Source of the DNA: Spirometra erinaceieuropaei
Lineage: Eukaryota; Platyhelminthes; Cestoda; Diphyllobothriidea; Diphyllobothriidae
Direction of reading: 5' to 3'
DNA length: 64,000 bases
Assembly (NCBI GenBank): GCA_902702965.1
Contig: CACRXP010000003.1
Coordinates: 8,181-72,180 of the forward strand
Part shown: positions 24,701 through 35,253 of the stretch, piece after piece
Position numbering within the stretch: position 1 is the stretch's first letter
Layout of the letters: every line of letters starts with the position of its first letter
Position numbers and translations under genes: made by a program
The notes under the pieces: generated by a model
Database searches by the model: none
Told to the model about the DNA's origin: nothing
The model's input: the letters and a program-made list of their open reading frames with translations, nothing else

Positions 24701-25690
24701 ATGTCCATTTCTGCAGAACATTTATTGTCTATTTTGCAACAGTAACAGACTGATTTCGAGGCAGCCCACATGAAGTCGATGGAGTCTATAATACAAAAAT
24801 CCAAACTGCACTTCCCTGACCAACACCCCCTGGGAAGCAGCCCACCTCCGCGGACGCAGTTAATTCTAGAATTACTGAGCTCATTCATGACTGTGAATCA
24901 CCTGTGACTTTCGACTCTGGGTTCAAGCGTTGGGAGGAGGTTGTTCGCGTTTATTTTACCAAAGCCGACGATGCCTGGAAGGATCGTTTACTGTTACGCA
25001 TAAGTGGAGTCTATAAACACGAGCGACACATTGACATGTTTCTTTCAAAACCCCGCCATTTCGTTCTCAGTGTAACCGTCAAGCAACTCCCAGAAACATT
25101 CGGAAATTCAGCAATGTTCCAGATTCATAGTAAGTTCCTAAGACGAGTGAAAATTAAACAGGTGATTTCTAGACGCTCGCCAGTATTGTCGAGCGTGACT
25201 GTGAAAAGTTCAAAATGCGATCGATGATAGAGGATCAATCTAAATGCCTTATTTTTGTGTATTGATCAGTAAAATTGAACAAGGCCTCGACTCTACCCAA
25301 AGGGCACGGGTTACCGAGTGTCAGCGTCCTACGATTTAAGCAGAATTCTGTCATTTAAGGGCAATTCAGTTTCGCACTTGCTGCCACCCATGTTCATGTT
25401 GTCACCAAACACAAAGTTGGTGTCACCATACAAATCTCAGAACTCGACGTCCAAAAAACCACCATCAGCATGCCGGTAATGTGACGATTGGGCTTTCGTT
25501 TGCCTCTGCCCATTCAAGAAACACATCTGTCAGAAGTGTCATAAACCAGAGCACGAAGGGAAGTACTGTCCAACCGGTTAATACCCGAATCAAGAAGACG
25601 CAAGAGGCAGAATAGACGTCCAAGGCGTCCTCCGGTTCATTCTGGTCCGAAATTTCATGCCATTCTGGCCACGTTCAAGACTGAGTTTGA
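24701..25690 (+). pseudogene. Old Gypsy gag-like remnant with zinc knuckle
   Basis: The ATG at 24701 begins MSISAEHLLSILQQ and then hits a stop. The next piece (about 24904-25125) has FKRWEEVVRVYFTKADDAWK and QLPETFGNSAMF, typical of gag capsid regions in flatworm Gypsy-type elements. Near 25520-25580 a CCHC-like knuckle reads HICQKCHKPEHEGKYC. Many stops and shifts are present, so no protein is expected. Confidence 0.7.
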
Positions 25691-28600
25691 GATACGGAGA
25701 AACTAACTTGCGGTTTTTATTAGTGACACACCTGTACGCCTTTGGCTAAATACAGCCTCAGACGCCATTATGTATTCCTACCATGCTTCGTACATGGCTG
25801 AACGGCCTGAGATGTCCATATTGGACAAAAAGTCGCAGAATCTGTTTGGAGGGGCTCTCCGGCTTACGGGTGAGCTCGAAGGTGACGCTGTTTTTGTCGG
25901 CCATCACTTCATGGGAACATGCTACCTTGCCAATCGCTCGAACCTTAACCTGCTTGATCTTGACTTGATCAAAGAAGTCAGCCTAATGAAAGTGTCTCCT
26001 AACTGTGTTTGCAATGGTGTGCATTCATCTTGACATGGTCCTCTCAAGTCACATCAGATGGCTAAAAAGCTAGCGTCTATCTTGCAAGAGAAATTCGCCT
26101 TTGTTTTTCAAGACGGCATTGGTCGGTATATTAAAGTGAAAGTTATCCTCTGTCCTAGGCCCAATTCAAACCCTGTTTCCCGAACAAAACCATCAATATC
26201 TTGCGCCGCACTAGCAGGGTTCCAATAAGAATTTTAATGCTTTCAGCGAGACGATGTTCTCTAGCTAGTGAAGTACACATCATGAGGTGCGCTTATTGTG
26301 GCCGACAAGTAAGCCAGTAGTCAAGTTCGCATCTGTACTGATCGCTTCACTGGGTCTTTTTCCTAGACTCAGGGGAGATTGGCAGCGCCCAAAAGGTGCA
26401 ATAGTAAACCCATTTTATTCTTATGCTGCTCTGGACACGTCCCGCTATATCCCACCAGTGTTAAAAGATCTTTTTGTTAGGCCAAATGGTGGAACTTTTT
26501 TCTACGAACTGAACGTACCCCCTGAATATCTCCCAATCGAAGTAGTTGAAGAGTCCCTGGAGCCTCTAATGATTTGCCCGTAAAGCAGTCTGTCCCGGTC
26601 TATCGGCTTGCTAAATGGTGTTAAGACTGACTCCGCTTTTTTCATCAAATTGCGAAACCATGCTGACGGCACCGAGGGAGTCACTGCCCATCTGGATGAT
26701 ATCATCTTAACTAATTCGAATCAAGATGAACTGCTAAAATGTCTGGAAAATTTACTTAGTCAGATCCAAGACTACGGCCTCCGTCTGAGCCTGGACAAGG
26801 GCAATTTTTCGTGCCTTTCGTAAAATAGCCTGGGTTCACGATCGACCGAAACGGTTGTTGTCCAGACCCACCTGATACTGATGCCATCAAGAAGATGCCT
26901 CCGCTAAAGGATGTAAATTCCTCGCGCTCCTACTTGGGTCTCATGAGAAATTACAATTCATTCCTTCCGGGGTTGCACTGCCTTCGTCATCCGATGAACG
27001 AGATACTCAAGAAAAATACCAAGTGTATCTGATTGCAAGAGGGCCAACAGACATTTAAAGAAGTGAAAACAGTGTCGAGCTCCGACTTGCTGCTCACTTA
27101 CTTTAACCCCGATGTGAAGATTTTCGTTGCAGAAGATGCCTCCAGCAATGGAGTTGACCAGTAATTTTACACGTCTTTCTTGACAACATAAAAAAGACTA
27201 TTTGCCATGCCTTACGATCATTAATGCCTGCATATGCAACTGCGGACTAATCGAGGAGGCCTCGGCTATTACCTTCGCCGTAAGAAAATTTAACAAGATG
27301 ATACATGGCCGTCATTTCATCCTTCTCACCGTCCATAAGCCATTTCCTTCCAATTTTCGGGCCAAAGAAAGGAGTTTCTGTGTACTCCGGCAATCGCCCT
27401 CAACGATGGACGACCATGCTTCTAGGACACGCCTTCGATGTCCAGTACCAGTCGACTATGAACATCAGTCATACAAACGCACTCTCGTCCTTAATTAACT
27501 CACATAGCAATGAGTCTAATGACACAGCCATCAAGGCCGTCTCCGTCAGGCCTGAGGTCCACAGCCTGTTTATGAACTTCACTCGTGCATTCCCTGTCAC
27601 TTTTTAGGAAGTCGGAATCCCAGCACAGCAGGATCCTCTGTTTATAAAGACCAATAAGTGTCCCTGCACTCGGTGGTCCGCAAGACTTTCTGGGCCACTA
27701 CAAATGTTTTACCAAAGAAAACACTCACTGTCCACCGTTAGCGATAGTCTCCTGCCCTACGGACGTTTCGCTGTGCCACAGAAATTTGTACGCTATGGTC
27801 CTGCGACATTTCAAATCGGTCATAAGGGAATCAACCGTAATAAGGCTCTCGCCAGCAGTTATGTTTATTGGCCTCACATAAACCAAGAACGGGAACAATT
27901 GGCTCGTTCGTGAACTAAATACGCACTCGTATGAAAGGCACCAGCGAAGACCATACTCAAGTCACGACCTTGTGGTCCAGGGTCCATAGCAATTATGTTG
28001 GGCCAATAAGTGGTCAAAACGTTCTCTTCGCTAATGACGCATACGGCAAATGGCCGGAATTTTTCCATGGAAAATGCTACAGCCGGCGTTACAACGAACA
28101 CTCTTCGACGATTGTTCAGCAGTTTTGTTTGTCTCGAAACTTCGGCGAGCGATAATAGGGGCAGTTCACATCAGCCGCCTACGCAGAATCTGCCGGCTGT
28201 CAGACATTAATCTTATATGCTCGCCACCATTTCACCCACAGTTAAATGGTCAGGTTGAGCGTTCTGTTGACACTTTTAAGTGGACTCCGCAGAAGTCTAA
28301 TGGGGAAGGGACTAAAGAACTAGTTCTCAAAATATTTAAAATTATCTATGGGGACCGCAAGCCTTAAATCTTTAAACGCCGTATTTCTCACAGTGGCTCT
28401 GATTCACACGAAGCTTTGCACACCATTAGACGTCGTTTGTCTGCCGCCAGCTGTCAGGGGCAACCAAATGATGGTCAGGAAGCATTCCGCCCGAATTCGA
28501 TGGAAAGGCAGCTCAACCGACGCTACCTAGCTAAGCGACGATCGTTCCACCCGGATGAGGTCTTGGCAAGGAGTACGGACACAATCAGGAGAATGGGGCG

Positions 28601-28700
28601 CTTGTACGTGTTCACCAAAAATGCGTTGACGTCATATACGCGATTCTGGTGAGATCGGACATTTTGTTGCGTTACGTAAATCAGTTAAGGCCCGCAGACT
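25691..28700 (+). pseudogene. Old Gypsy pol remnant (protease, RT, RNase H, integrase)
   Basis: Scattered plus-strand pieces are in pol order: a protease-end piece (LRLTGELEGDAVFVGHHFMG, about 25845-25915), VFQDGIGRY (26100), AHLDDIILT with the RT catalytic DD (about 26685), SLDKGNFSCLS, RNase H KFNKMIHGRHFILLT (27285), integrase zinc region HKGINRNKALASSYVYWPHI (27820), and the integrase core SPPFHPQLNGQVERSVDTFK (28220). Stops and frame changes separate nearly every piece. Inactive. Confidence 0.78.
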
Positions 28701-29074
28701 GCGCTGATGTGTGTAATCCTTGTCCGTATGTATCACTGGAATTATTCTGGGCACATTTGATTTGCCAAAACAAAGTCCTGAAACCACAATTCCGACGCCA
28801 CGATCATCTGTTCAGCCGCATAGACTATCGGGTCGAAAAAGAAAGCAAACGGTAACATTATAAGTGGAACCGCGGCCCAAGTCTTACCTTCCAACTTAAC
28901 GGGGAACTGTTAGGAGCCGTCCTAACCAACTCGTACGCATGCTACCCTAACGACGCGCTCACATGCTGTCTTACTGATCCGACCACACGGCGTGCGCACG
29001 TTGATATTGCGCCAGCCAGGGGCAAGGTTGGTGAAGTGCTCAATATCTCATTTAAGTCAGAATTCCAGTCGACA

Positions 29075-29260
29075 TGCTAACAGCTCAGGGTCATGATTTA
29101 ATTGGCTCAATTCCAGGCCGGTCTTGAAAATTTTTTATTCCTTGTCGCCAGATTTTCGCTGTCAAGTCTCAGTGATCAACTTCCTGTTCTTCCCCTCCCT
29201 CCTTGCTGTTGAGTTCTCAGCTGGGATTTCGTTCGCGGAGAGCTGTATAACGGGCTATCA
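29075..29260 (+). repeat. 3' LTR of the old Gypsy element
   Basis: It starts TGCTAACAGCTCAGGGTCATG and shares TCGCCAGATTTT and CTTGCTGTTGA with the 5' LTR. The right border is approximate. Confidence 0.55.
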
Positions 29261-29695
29261 GCTACGCGCTCCGGCAAGAAGATAAGAAAAACAACGTCAG
29301 TTGCAGTCTAATCTCGTTAAGGCAGATGCGGTAGTGCAGTTTGTTAGTCGATGGATGTGTGCATGTGGATGACGCAGGGTAGACAGGCAGTCAGTAACAC
29401 TGAAGGCACATTCACTTGACAGTTTCCCCAGACTACTGGCATCTTTACTAAGCAGTTACCTCTCCAATCAAATGGGTCCGACATATGGGAACACCAAATA
29501 GTACAGTAAGAACTTTATAGCTTTAACAGACCATTAGAAGCCAGGAAAATTGTTTACGCAGACTGCCAACGTTCAGAGATCCGTCGTTATGTGTTGCGAA
29601 CGGGGAGCTTTTCGCCAAAACAGATGTGGCACTTCTGACCTTGCAGTACGTGTAGGCGGCCCTCCACTATTAGGGCGTTTTCATGTGAGCCCCAC
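29261..29695. other. Nothing recognised
   Basis: No coding or repeat signal that I can support. Confidence 0.4.
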
Positions 29696-29810
29696 GCAAT
29701 AAAGGCACCGCTGCGCGGCTGTTAGTTGCGATCGAGAGAGGGAGCCCCAAGGCACAACGGGGCGAGTGTGTTCCGTAACACGGTAAGTGAGCAACGCTGC
29801 GCAAAAGGAA
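29696..29810 (+). repeat. SINE 3'-part fragment
   Basis: It matches the distal half of the SINE at 46861: GCTG.G.GGCTG, TCGAGAGAG, AAGGCA.AACGG, CGAGTG.GTTCCGTAA, then GTAAGTGAGC against GTCAGTGAGC. The tRNA-like head is absent. Confidence 0.65.
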
Positions 29811-30759
29811 TCTTTGAGTCATTGCCTTGAGAGTTACAGCCTATCGGGTCAGATAGGTTCCGATTGTCATAGTTCACAAGTCGATGTCTTGATATGATAG
29901 CTAAGGACACACTGCTGCCTACCAAGCCCTCGACTAATGTCTTCAAAATGTGTAGGTGTTGCAGACCGTACTATACTGGAAAAGTCGGACGAAGAATGCA
30001 GACTTGCATATATAGACACAAACTAACGACATGAAGGTTAATTCCGAAATCCATGCCTGTTGTACACACTGGAGAAATTGGTCATACCTTTGACGTTCAA
30101 GCCACGATCATTTTAGACCGAGATAATTCAAAGTTAGGATGCCACACGCTAATGGCGTGCTTTTCGTGAGTCGATCCTTATATGACTTACGATGTCCCAA
30201 AACGTTACTTACATAAAGGCCGGTGTAAGGTGGTCTTTGCGACTTTTAAACACATCTCTCCGGAGGAGCTGCCCACCAAAACGCCTAGAATGCAGGAGAA
30301 TAAGGCGGGCGGTCAGAACAAGCTGCTCCACAAGGCTCGCCGAGGCAGAACAATGGGAAAAATCGTCCCGGCTGAGGCCGACTGTCTCGGCTATCAGTGC
30401 AAATTTCCCTTTGATTTTGTATGTTAAACGCTCTGATAATGGAGACTCGACTAAGTTCGCCGAAACCCCATCACAACAGTAAATACGTTTCCGTGAAGCA
30501 TCCGACCTTCTCAAATAACTAACTGGGTGCCCATGTAACAGAATGAGCCTGGTCAACCAGCCTATTGTGTTTCGACAAGAAAAGCGACCGAAGTATTTAC
30601 CTAATTATCGGGTTCTTCGAAACCGTAGAGGTGAAAAATAGGATGCAAAGCATAATTGTAGTCCAATCCAAGACATACAATTTGTACACATTTTACTTAT
30701 TTCAAATCTAGCATCCACATAGGCCGGCGAAAAACAGGTCATGGACGAGGGCTTTTAAT
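29811..30759. other. Nothing recognised
   Basis: Two overlapping plus-strand frames near 30182-30482 are not recognisable and are probably chance. Confidence 0.4.
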
Positions 30760-30838
30760 TTAATTTAATTTATTAAATGGCAGTTTACAGGCATTGTCAA
30801 GGGAAGCGATTAAACACAAATCCGACCAGCAGTGAAAA
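30760..30838 (-). mobile_element. LINE 3'-end fragment with (TTAAA)n tail, running into the gap
   Basis: Same terminus as 22955-23060: on the plus strand a TTTAATTTAATTTAA tract is followed by GGCAGTTTACAGGCATTG and then CAAGGGAAGCG. The body of the insertion would lie in the adjoining run of N. Confidence 0.65.
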
Positions 30839-31066
30839 NNNNNNNNNNNNNNNNNNNNNNNNNNNNNNNNNNNNNNNNNNNNNNNNNNNNNNNNNNNNNN
30901 NNNNNNNNNNNNNNNNNNNNNNNNNNNNNNNNNNNNNNNNNNNNNNNNNNNNNNNNNNNNNNNNNNNNNNNNNNNNNNNNNNNNNNNNNNNNNNNNNNNN
31001 NNNNNNNNNNNNNNNNNNNNNNNNNNNNNNNNNNNNNNNNNNNNNNNNNNNNNNNNNNNNNNNNNN
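30839..31066. other. Assembly gap (228 N)
   Basis: Every base is N. It lies immediately inside a LINE 3'-end copy, so an unresolved repeat is the likely cause. Any reading frame spanning it is meaningless. Confidence 0.99.
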
Positions 31067-32433
31067 GCGACTGAGGGTCGTTTTCACATTGATTTTCCCA
31101 CTGAGACTATTTATGTACTGGGAAGAACGATAAATGCGGAAAAGTAGAAATACCTACAAACACAGAGCACCAATCGGTTGAGAAATGCGACTGGATAACA
31201 TCATAAAAGTTATGAGTGGGTGAAGAGAGGAGGCGGCTGTGTTATTAAAAGTGACGCCTTAAACTTACGTGAGTTCCAGGAAACAAATTTGCCATATATA
31301 TATATGCCTTCTGTCAGTAAAAACGTTCGGGTCCCATATCTAGTAGGTTTAAGGACTGTCTCGGGAGAAATGGGGTGGACAGTTGGTACCACAGGCGTTT
31401 TCATCCCTACGAAAAGACAACAATGTCCGTCCTTTATCTTCCCTGCATAAGACTAGCTTTACTGACATCCCGCCAGTTTTTTTTACTTCAGTCGTTATGT
31501 CTTGAACAGCCTAACGAAGTGCCATCCTCTATCCTGACAAAGGATACATTTCTACCGAGTGACCGAGGTACGCGGGAAGCTGTCAAAGGGTTAAATCAAA
31601 AGCCTATGAAATCTCCTATTACGAAAGGTCTCATTAATTTAGTCTACTAGTCATAAAGAGCAGGCATGCTAGGAAGAACCATCTCACGCCGTCCGCTGAC
31701 TGATGACCCGCCAACTGTCGACAGGATTGGAGGTTTACCCGACCAATTAAAGGAGTCAGAAGCCCTGCTGCAAAACAAACCATGTATGGACACTGATTGG
31801 CCAAATGTCGGGCCGACCCCACATATTCCATATCAGTTACTGTTCCCGAATGTTCAATTTGCATTCGTAGGTCCACGTATGCCGTCCCATTCTACCAATT
31901 ACATAGCTGCGCAGTATACGCCAGAAAATGGCTGGTGGACCTGGTCCACCTGCTCTCCCGTCCACATGTACCGCCGCCGCCGCCGCCATGAGCAGAGATG
32001 TCGGCCTATTAAACACCCCTGGCCTGATGGAACACCCGAAAATTAATTGCAGCGTAACTGCGGGATCAATGTCATTAGCCCAAATAAAAAGCTGCCAAAT
32101 CAGCCTTACCTGCTTGTCCCTTCAAGCAGAACCTGGGTTTATTTGGACATATGCGTATGCGTAACAACTATTGCTCACCACCTGTCACACCTTTAGGCAC
32201 TCAGACAACTAGCTAACGTAAGTTCATTCGTCATAAACCACGAAGACAGGACACAGCGGTGACTTGCGCACTAGCCCTGCTAGTGTGGATCAGACAGGTG
32301 TTGTGTATATCTAGCCATCTGTTCTCACAACATCCGTTTCAATCGCAAGAGAGAGAAAAAACGACTGAAGGTAGGATACATGCATACTCGACCTTATTTA
32401 CGTCGAAATATAGGTAAATATATATACATGACA
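31067..32433. other. Nothing recognised
   Basis: A 126-codon plus-strand frame (31666-32046) has no recognisable motif and ends in an arginine run from a (CCG)n tract at about 31971-31988. Treated as chance. Confidence 0.4.
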
Positions 32434-32605
32434 TAGTGCCGACAAAGAAAACGGAGGCTGGAGTTGTCATTTCTGGCTTATTAGCCGTCATCAGGCAGTC
32501 ATAGCCAACCCCAAGTGTGGATCACTTGAGATTCGAACTCGGGATCTTTGGTCATTACTTGTTAGAGAAGTAGCAGGGACGCCAGTGCCAAAAGCATGAA
32601 ATAAG
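32434..32605 (-). repeat. tRNA-derived SINE (family 1), minus strand
   Basis: On the minus strand a B box CCGAGTTCGAATCTC is followed by TCCACACTTGGGGTTGG, CTGATGACGGCTAATAAGCC, GAAATGACAACTCC and TTTGTCGGCACTATG, parallel to the copy at 46861. The head near 32600 is diverged. Confidence 0.75.
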
Positions 32606-33059
32606 GAATTGACATTACTTGGTTTTTTACGCAATGCTTTGATGCCATTTGACACTTGTCTAAAGACTGGGCAGAAAATGTCGATAGGTAAAAGACTAAT
32701 CTATTACTGCAGAGTTAAATGATTCAGGCTGATAAACGCAACCTTGTGACATCCATGTAGACCCAGTCGCGTTTGGAGAAGGGAAAAACACCCGTAGATC
32801 GTATTCTGTAAAAGAAACCCAGTGGCGGTCAGAGCCTCCCTGACCTCTGAACCAGCGCGCACGTCTCCCCGCTAGGGTGACGTGGGCCTAGATTTATGAG
32901 CGTCATGTGACGGTTATGGGCTTATAATTTGGCTCTGAGACTCCCACCTAGATCCCTTGCGCTGTTGGCTGCCCGTCGATATGCGACTGCTTACAAAAGC
33001 GCCAGGCCCAGAATCCCAGGGACAAAGCAAAACGCCTGTTCTTAGAATCAGCATGGAGC

Positions 33060-33245
33060 GGTCAGTGCGAGACTTTGGATAAGCCCGATTGCAGCCGACG
33101 AAGCGTGAACTCTAGGTTTAACTGGCAGAGTCCTAGGCCGAACAGCCAAATGGACTCTGGATGAAGATGGCTACTACCGGCAAGTAAGCCGGAAATGGTC
33201 ATTCCGGTTCTGTGTGTCCTTTTTGGTAATACTCCCCGTTCATTG
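33060..33245 (+). repeat. Diverged SINE-like copy (family 1 variant)
   Basis: GGCAAGTAAGCCGGAAATGG and TCATTCCGGTTCTG, followed by a TTTTTGGTAATACTCC run, correspond to the body of the family-1 SINE (AATAAGCCAGAAATGGCCATTCC, with longer matches broken). No clear tRNA head. Confidence 0.45.
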
Positions 33246-34244
33246 AAATTAGTGGTCAAACGCCACCAAAGTGGGAGACCGAACAGCTATATGAAGGACA
33301 GGACCGAAGTGCGCACGAAAATGTTAGAACGGCAACGAAAAAAGACGCGACTTCTAGAACATGGCCTAAATATCAGGGGGATAACGTGTGCACATAGGGT
33401 AATTATTTCGAAATGAAAACTAATTGCAACTTTTTTTGGTGGATGCGCTGACGAGGCTGCTGGAGATGGAAAGTGGTGATATGGAAACTTCACGAAACAG
33501 TGAAGGTATTCATGCTGGTTAAGTTGGTAGTTTTGCCAAAAAATTGCCAGTACTCTGATACAAGCCGGTAACGCGGTTAGTACATATTGGGGGCTCACGA
33601 ATGATGGTTGCTAATGTTCTTTCTGTTTTCAGAATTCGAATAAGTCAGACAAGTGCCTCACCGCGATAATAGAGAGGACTGCAGAATAACTACCTGCTAA
33701 ATAATATCTTTCAATGTGCACTTTTATAATTGTTTGTGAATAACCAGATGTTTGTGGCCTGAGAAGACGATAGCCGAGACGAACGCATTATTAGCTCGGG
33801 TTAGATGCACACCCTAAGACGCAGTTACCACGCGGGGGCAAGTCCGTGCTCGAGTCATCGATGACCCCGCATTCATCATGGATGTTCGGAATCGGCGCAC
33901 TGTTGGGTTGGGAGTAATGTCCACATTCCTCCAGTGCAATCAGGTTTATGGGAGGCATCGCTTATGTTGTACAAGATGGCGGGGAATTGCAAAACAGTTC
34001 GCACCCTTAGTGGTTGTCACCTTTTAGTAAGATTTCAACTTCGTAGAACCCAAATGCATGAGCTGGCTGTGTGAAGTGAGCCGAAACCTGTAGTTTAATC
34101 AGACTTTACCCTCTTTTTTATGCGCTTCCGGTCATTTAAGCCCAGAGTAGGCTCCCCATTGACTCGAGATATTAACCGTACCCATCACTATATTCGGTCC
34201 GGTAAACAACTGCGGTTTGTCATGACCCCGAACTTTCCAGAGTT
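33246..34244. other. Nothing recognised
   Basis: No coding or repeat signal that I can support, up to the Gypsy insertion site. Confidence 0.4.
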
Positions 34245-34249
34245 GTCTA

Positions 34250-34485
34250 TGCAGCGTATCCTGCCTGGGCCGTCAGGACATCATGCCACAAACGCGTGAC
34301 AAGCGAACGATCAAGGTCATGGCCCCCTGTTCACACCGTCTTTGTGCTGATTGGCCACCCATCAGCCTATGACAGTCCCCCTTGCCATATACCCGGCCAT
34401 TTCCACAAGCCTCCTCACTTGTGCTGTCTATCGTACTCAGTACACGTCCTATTTCCAATTAGCCTTCTGTTTTGCATACATAACA
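34250..34485 (+). repeat. 5' LTR of the young Gypsy element
   Basis: It starts TGCAGCGTATCCTGCC and ends GCATACATAACA. Compared with the 3' LTR it has an extra TGGGCC after CCTGCC, one extra C in a C run, and A in place of G in CGGCC.TTTCC. No TATA-type promoter was assigned with confidence. Confidence 0.95.
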
Positions 34486-34500
34486 TTGGCGACGCAGCCT
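34486..34500 (+). promoter_or_regulatory. Primer-binding-site-like segment
   Basis: TTGGCGACGCAGCCT follows the LTR directly. Minus-strand primer sites sit here in LTR elements, and TGG matches the CCA end of a tRNA. I did not assign the tRNA. Confidence 0.6.
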
Positions 34501-34507
34501 AACGAAC

Positions 34508-35251
34508 ATGTCTTCATTGCTGCCTACACCGCTACCTTTTTGGCCAAAGAACACCCCGAAGCCCTCAAATGACTCGTGGTTGCAATGGAGGAAGACATTT
34601 GAGGATTATATTGAGTTACTCCCGATTTTGTCACCCACGATTGTACTAGATGTCCCATCTAAGTTGAAACTCCTCCGGACGAATCTCGGAGAGTTGGGAC
34701 AACGATATTTCGATGCCCTCAATCTACAAAAGGCTACAGATCTCCAAACAGCCTTCTCAAAACTCGAGTCAGCGTGGGGAGGAAAGGACAACGTCTTTCT
34801 CAGTCGCTATCGGTTTTGTCAAATGCGTCAAGAATCCAATCAATGTGTCAGTGATTTTATTACTAATCTGACTCTGGCCATTCAGGACTGTGGGTATAAA
34901 GAGATCAAGGCAGACAACTTCGAGCACGCAATGCTCGTTCAGCAGTTGATCGTCGGTCTACGCGATGAAAAAGCTCGGGAAAATCTCTTATGAGAGAAGA
35001 AGGATTTGTCATGGGAGAAAGCCTGTGATATTGCCAGTCATCAGGAGCGCGTGCGACAAAACCTTCAGCAGCTGAATCAGTCAAACGATGGAGTGATAGC
35101 ATCCTTGGAATCAGAAATGGCTGTCTCCCTGGTCAACACTGCTGTGTCTTCACCTAGACAGCGACCCTCAGCTCCCTCAAAACAACTACCATCATGCTAC
35201 CGTTGTGGCCAGCATCATATCCGGTGGTCAGACTGTAGAACCAGAAGACGG
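34508..35251 (+). pseudogene. Young Gypsy gag, interrupted by one stop
   Basis: The ATG at 34508 opens a frame with WLQWRKTFEDYIELL and FCQMRQESNQCVSDFI, a retrotransposon capsid pattern, up to a TGA at 34991-34993. The same frame resumes with LSWEKACDIASHQERVRQNL and a first zinc knuckle CYRCGQHH...C near 35200. The second knuckle, CQFCKKVGHIERVC (35254-35295), lies in the next frame, so a one-base loss near 35250 has split the knuckle region. The product would package element RNA in virus-like particles. Gag and pol may originally have been one continuous frame. Confidence 0.85.
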
Positions 35252-35253
35252 TA

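Larger units (their letters stand above)
24493..29260 (+). mobile_element. Old Gypsy-type LTR retrotransposon, heavily decayed
   Basis: A diverged LTR pair starts with TGCTAA at 24493 and 29075 and encloses degenerate gag and pol pieces in the correct order: gag, zinc knuckle, protease, RT, RNase H, integrase. The LTRs share blocks (AGCTCA.GG.CATG, TCGCCAGATTTT, CTTGCTGTTGA) but have many differences, so this insertion is much older than the one at 34245. The inner ends of the LTRs are approximate. Confidence 0.8.

Noticed and set aside
31666..32046. 126-codon plus-strand frame ending in an arginine run
   Set aside because: The arginine run comes from a (CCG)n tract and the rest shows no motif or homology that I know.
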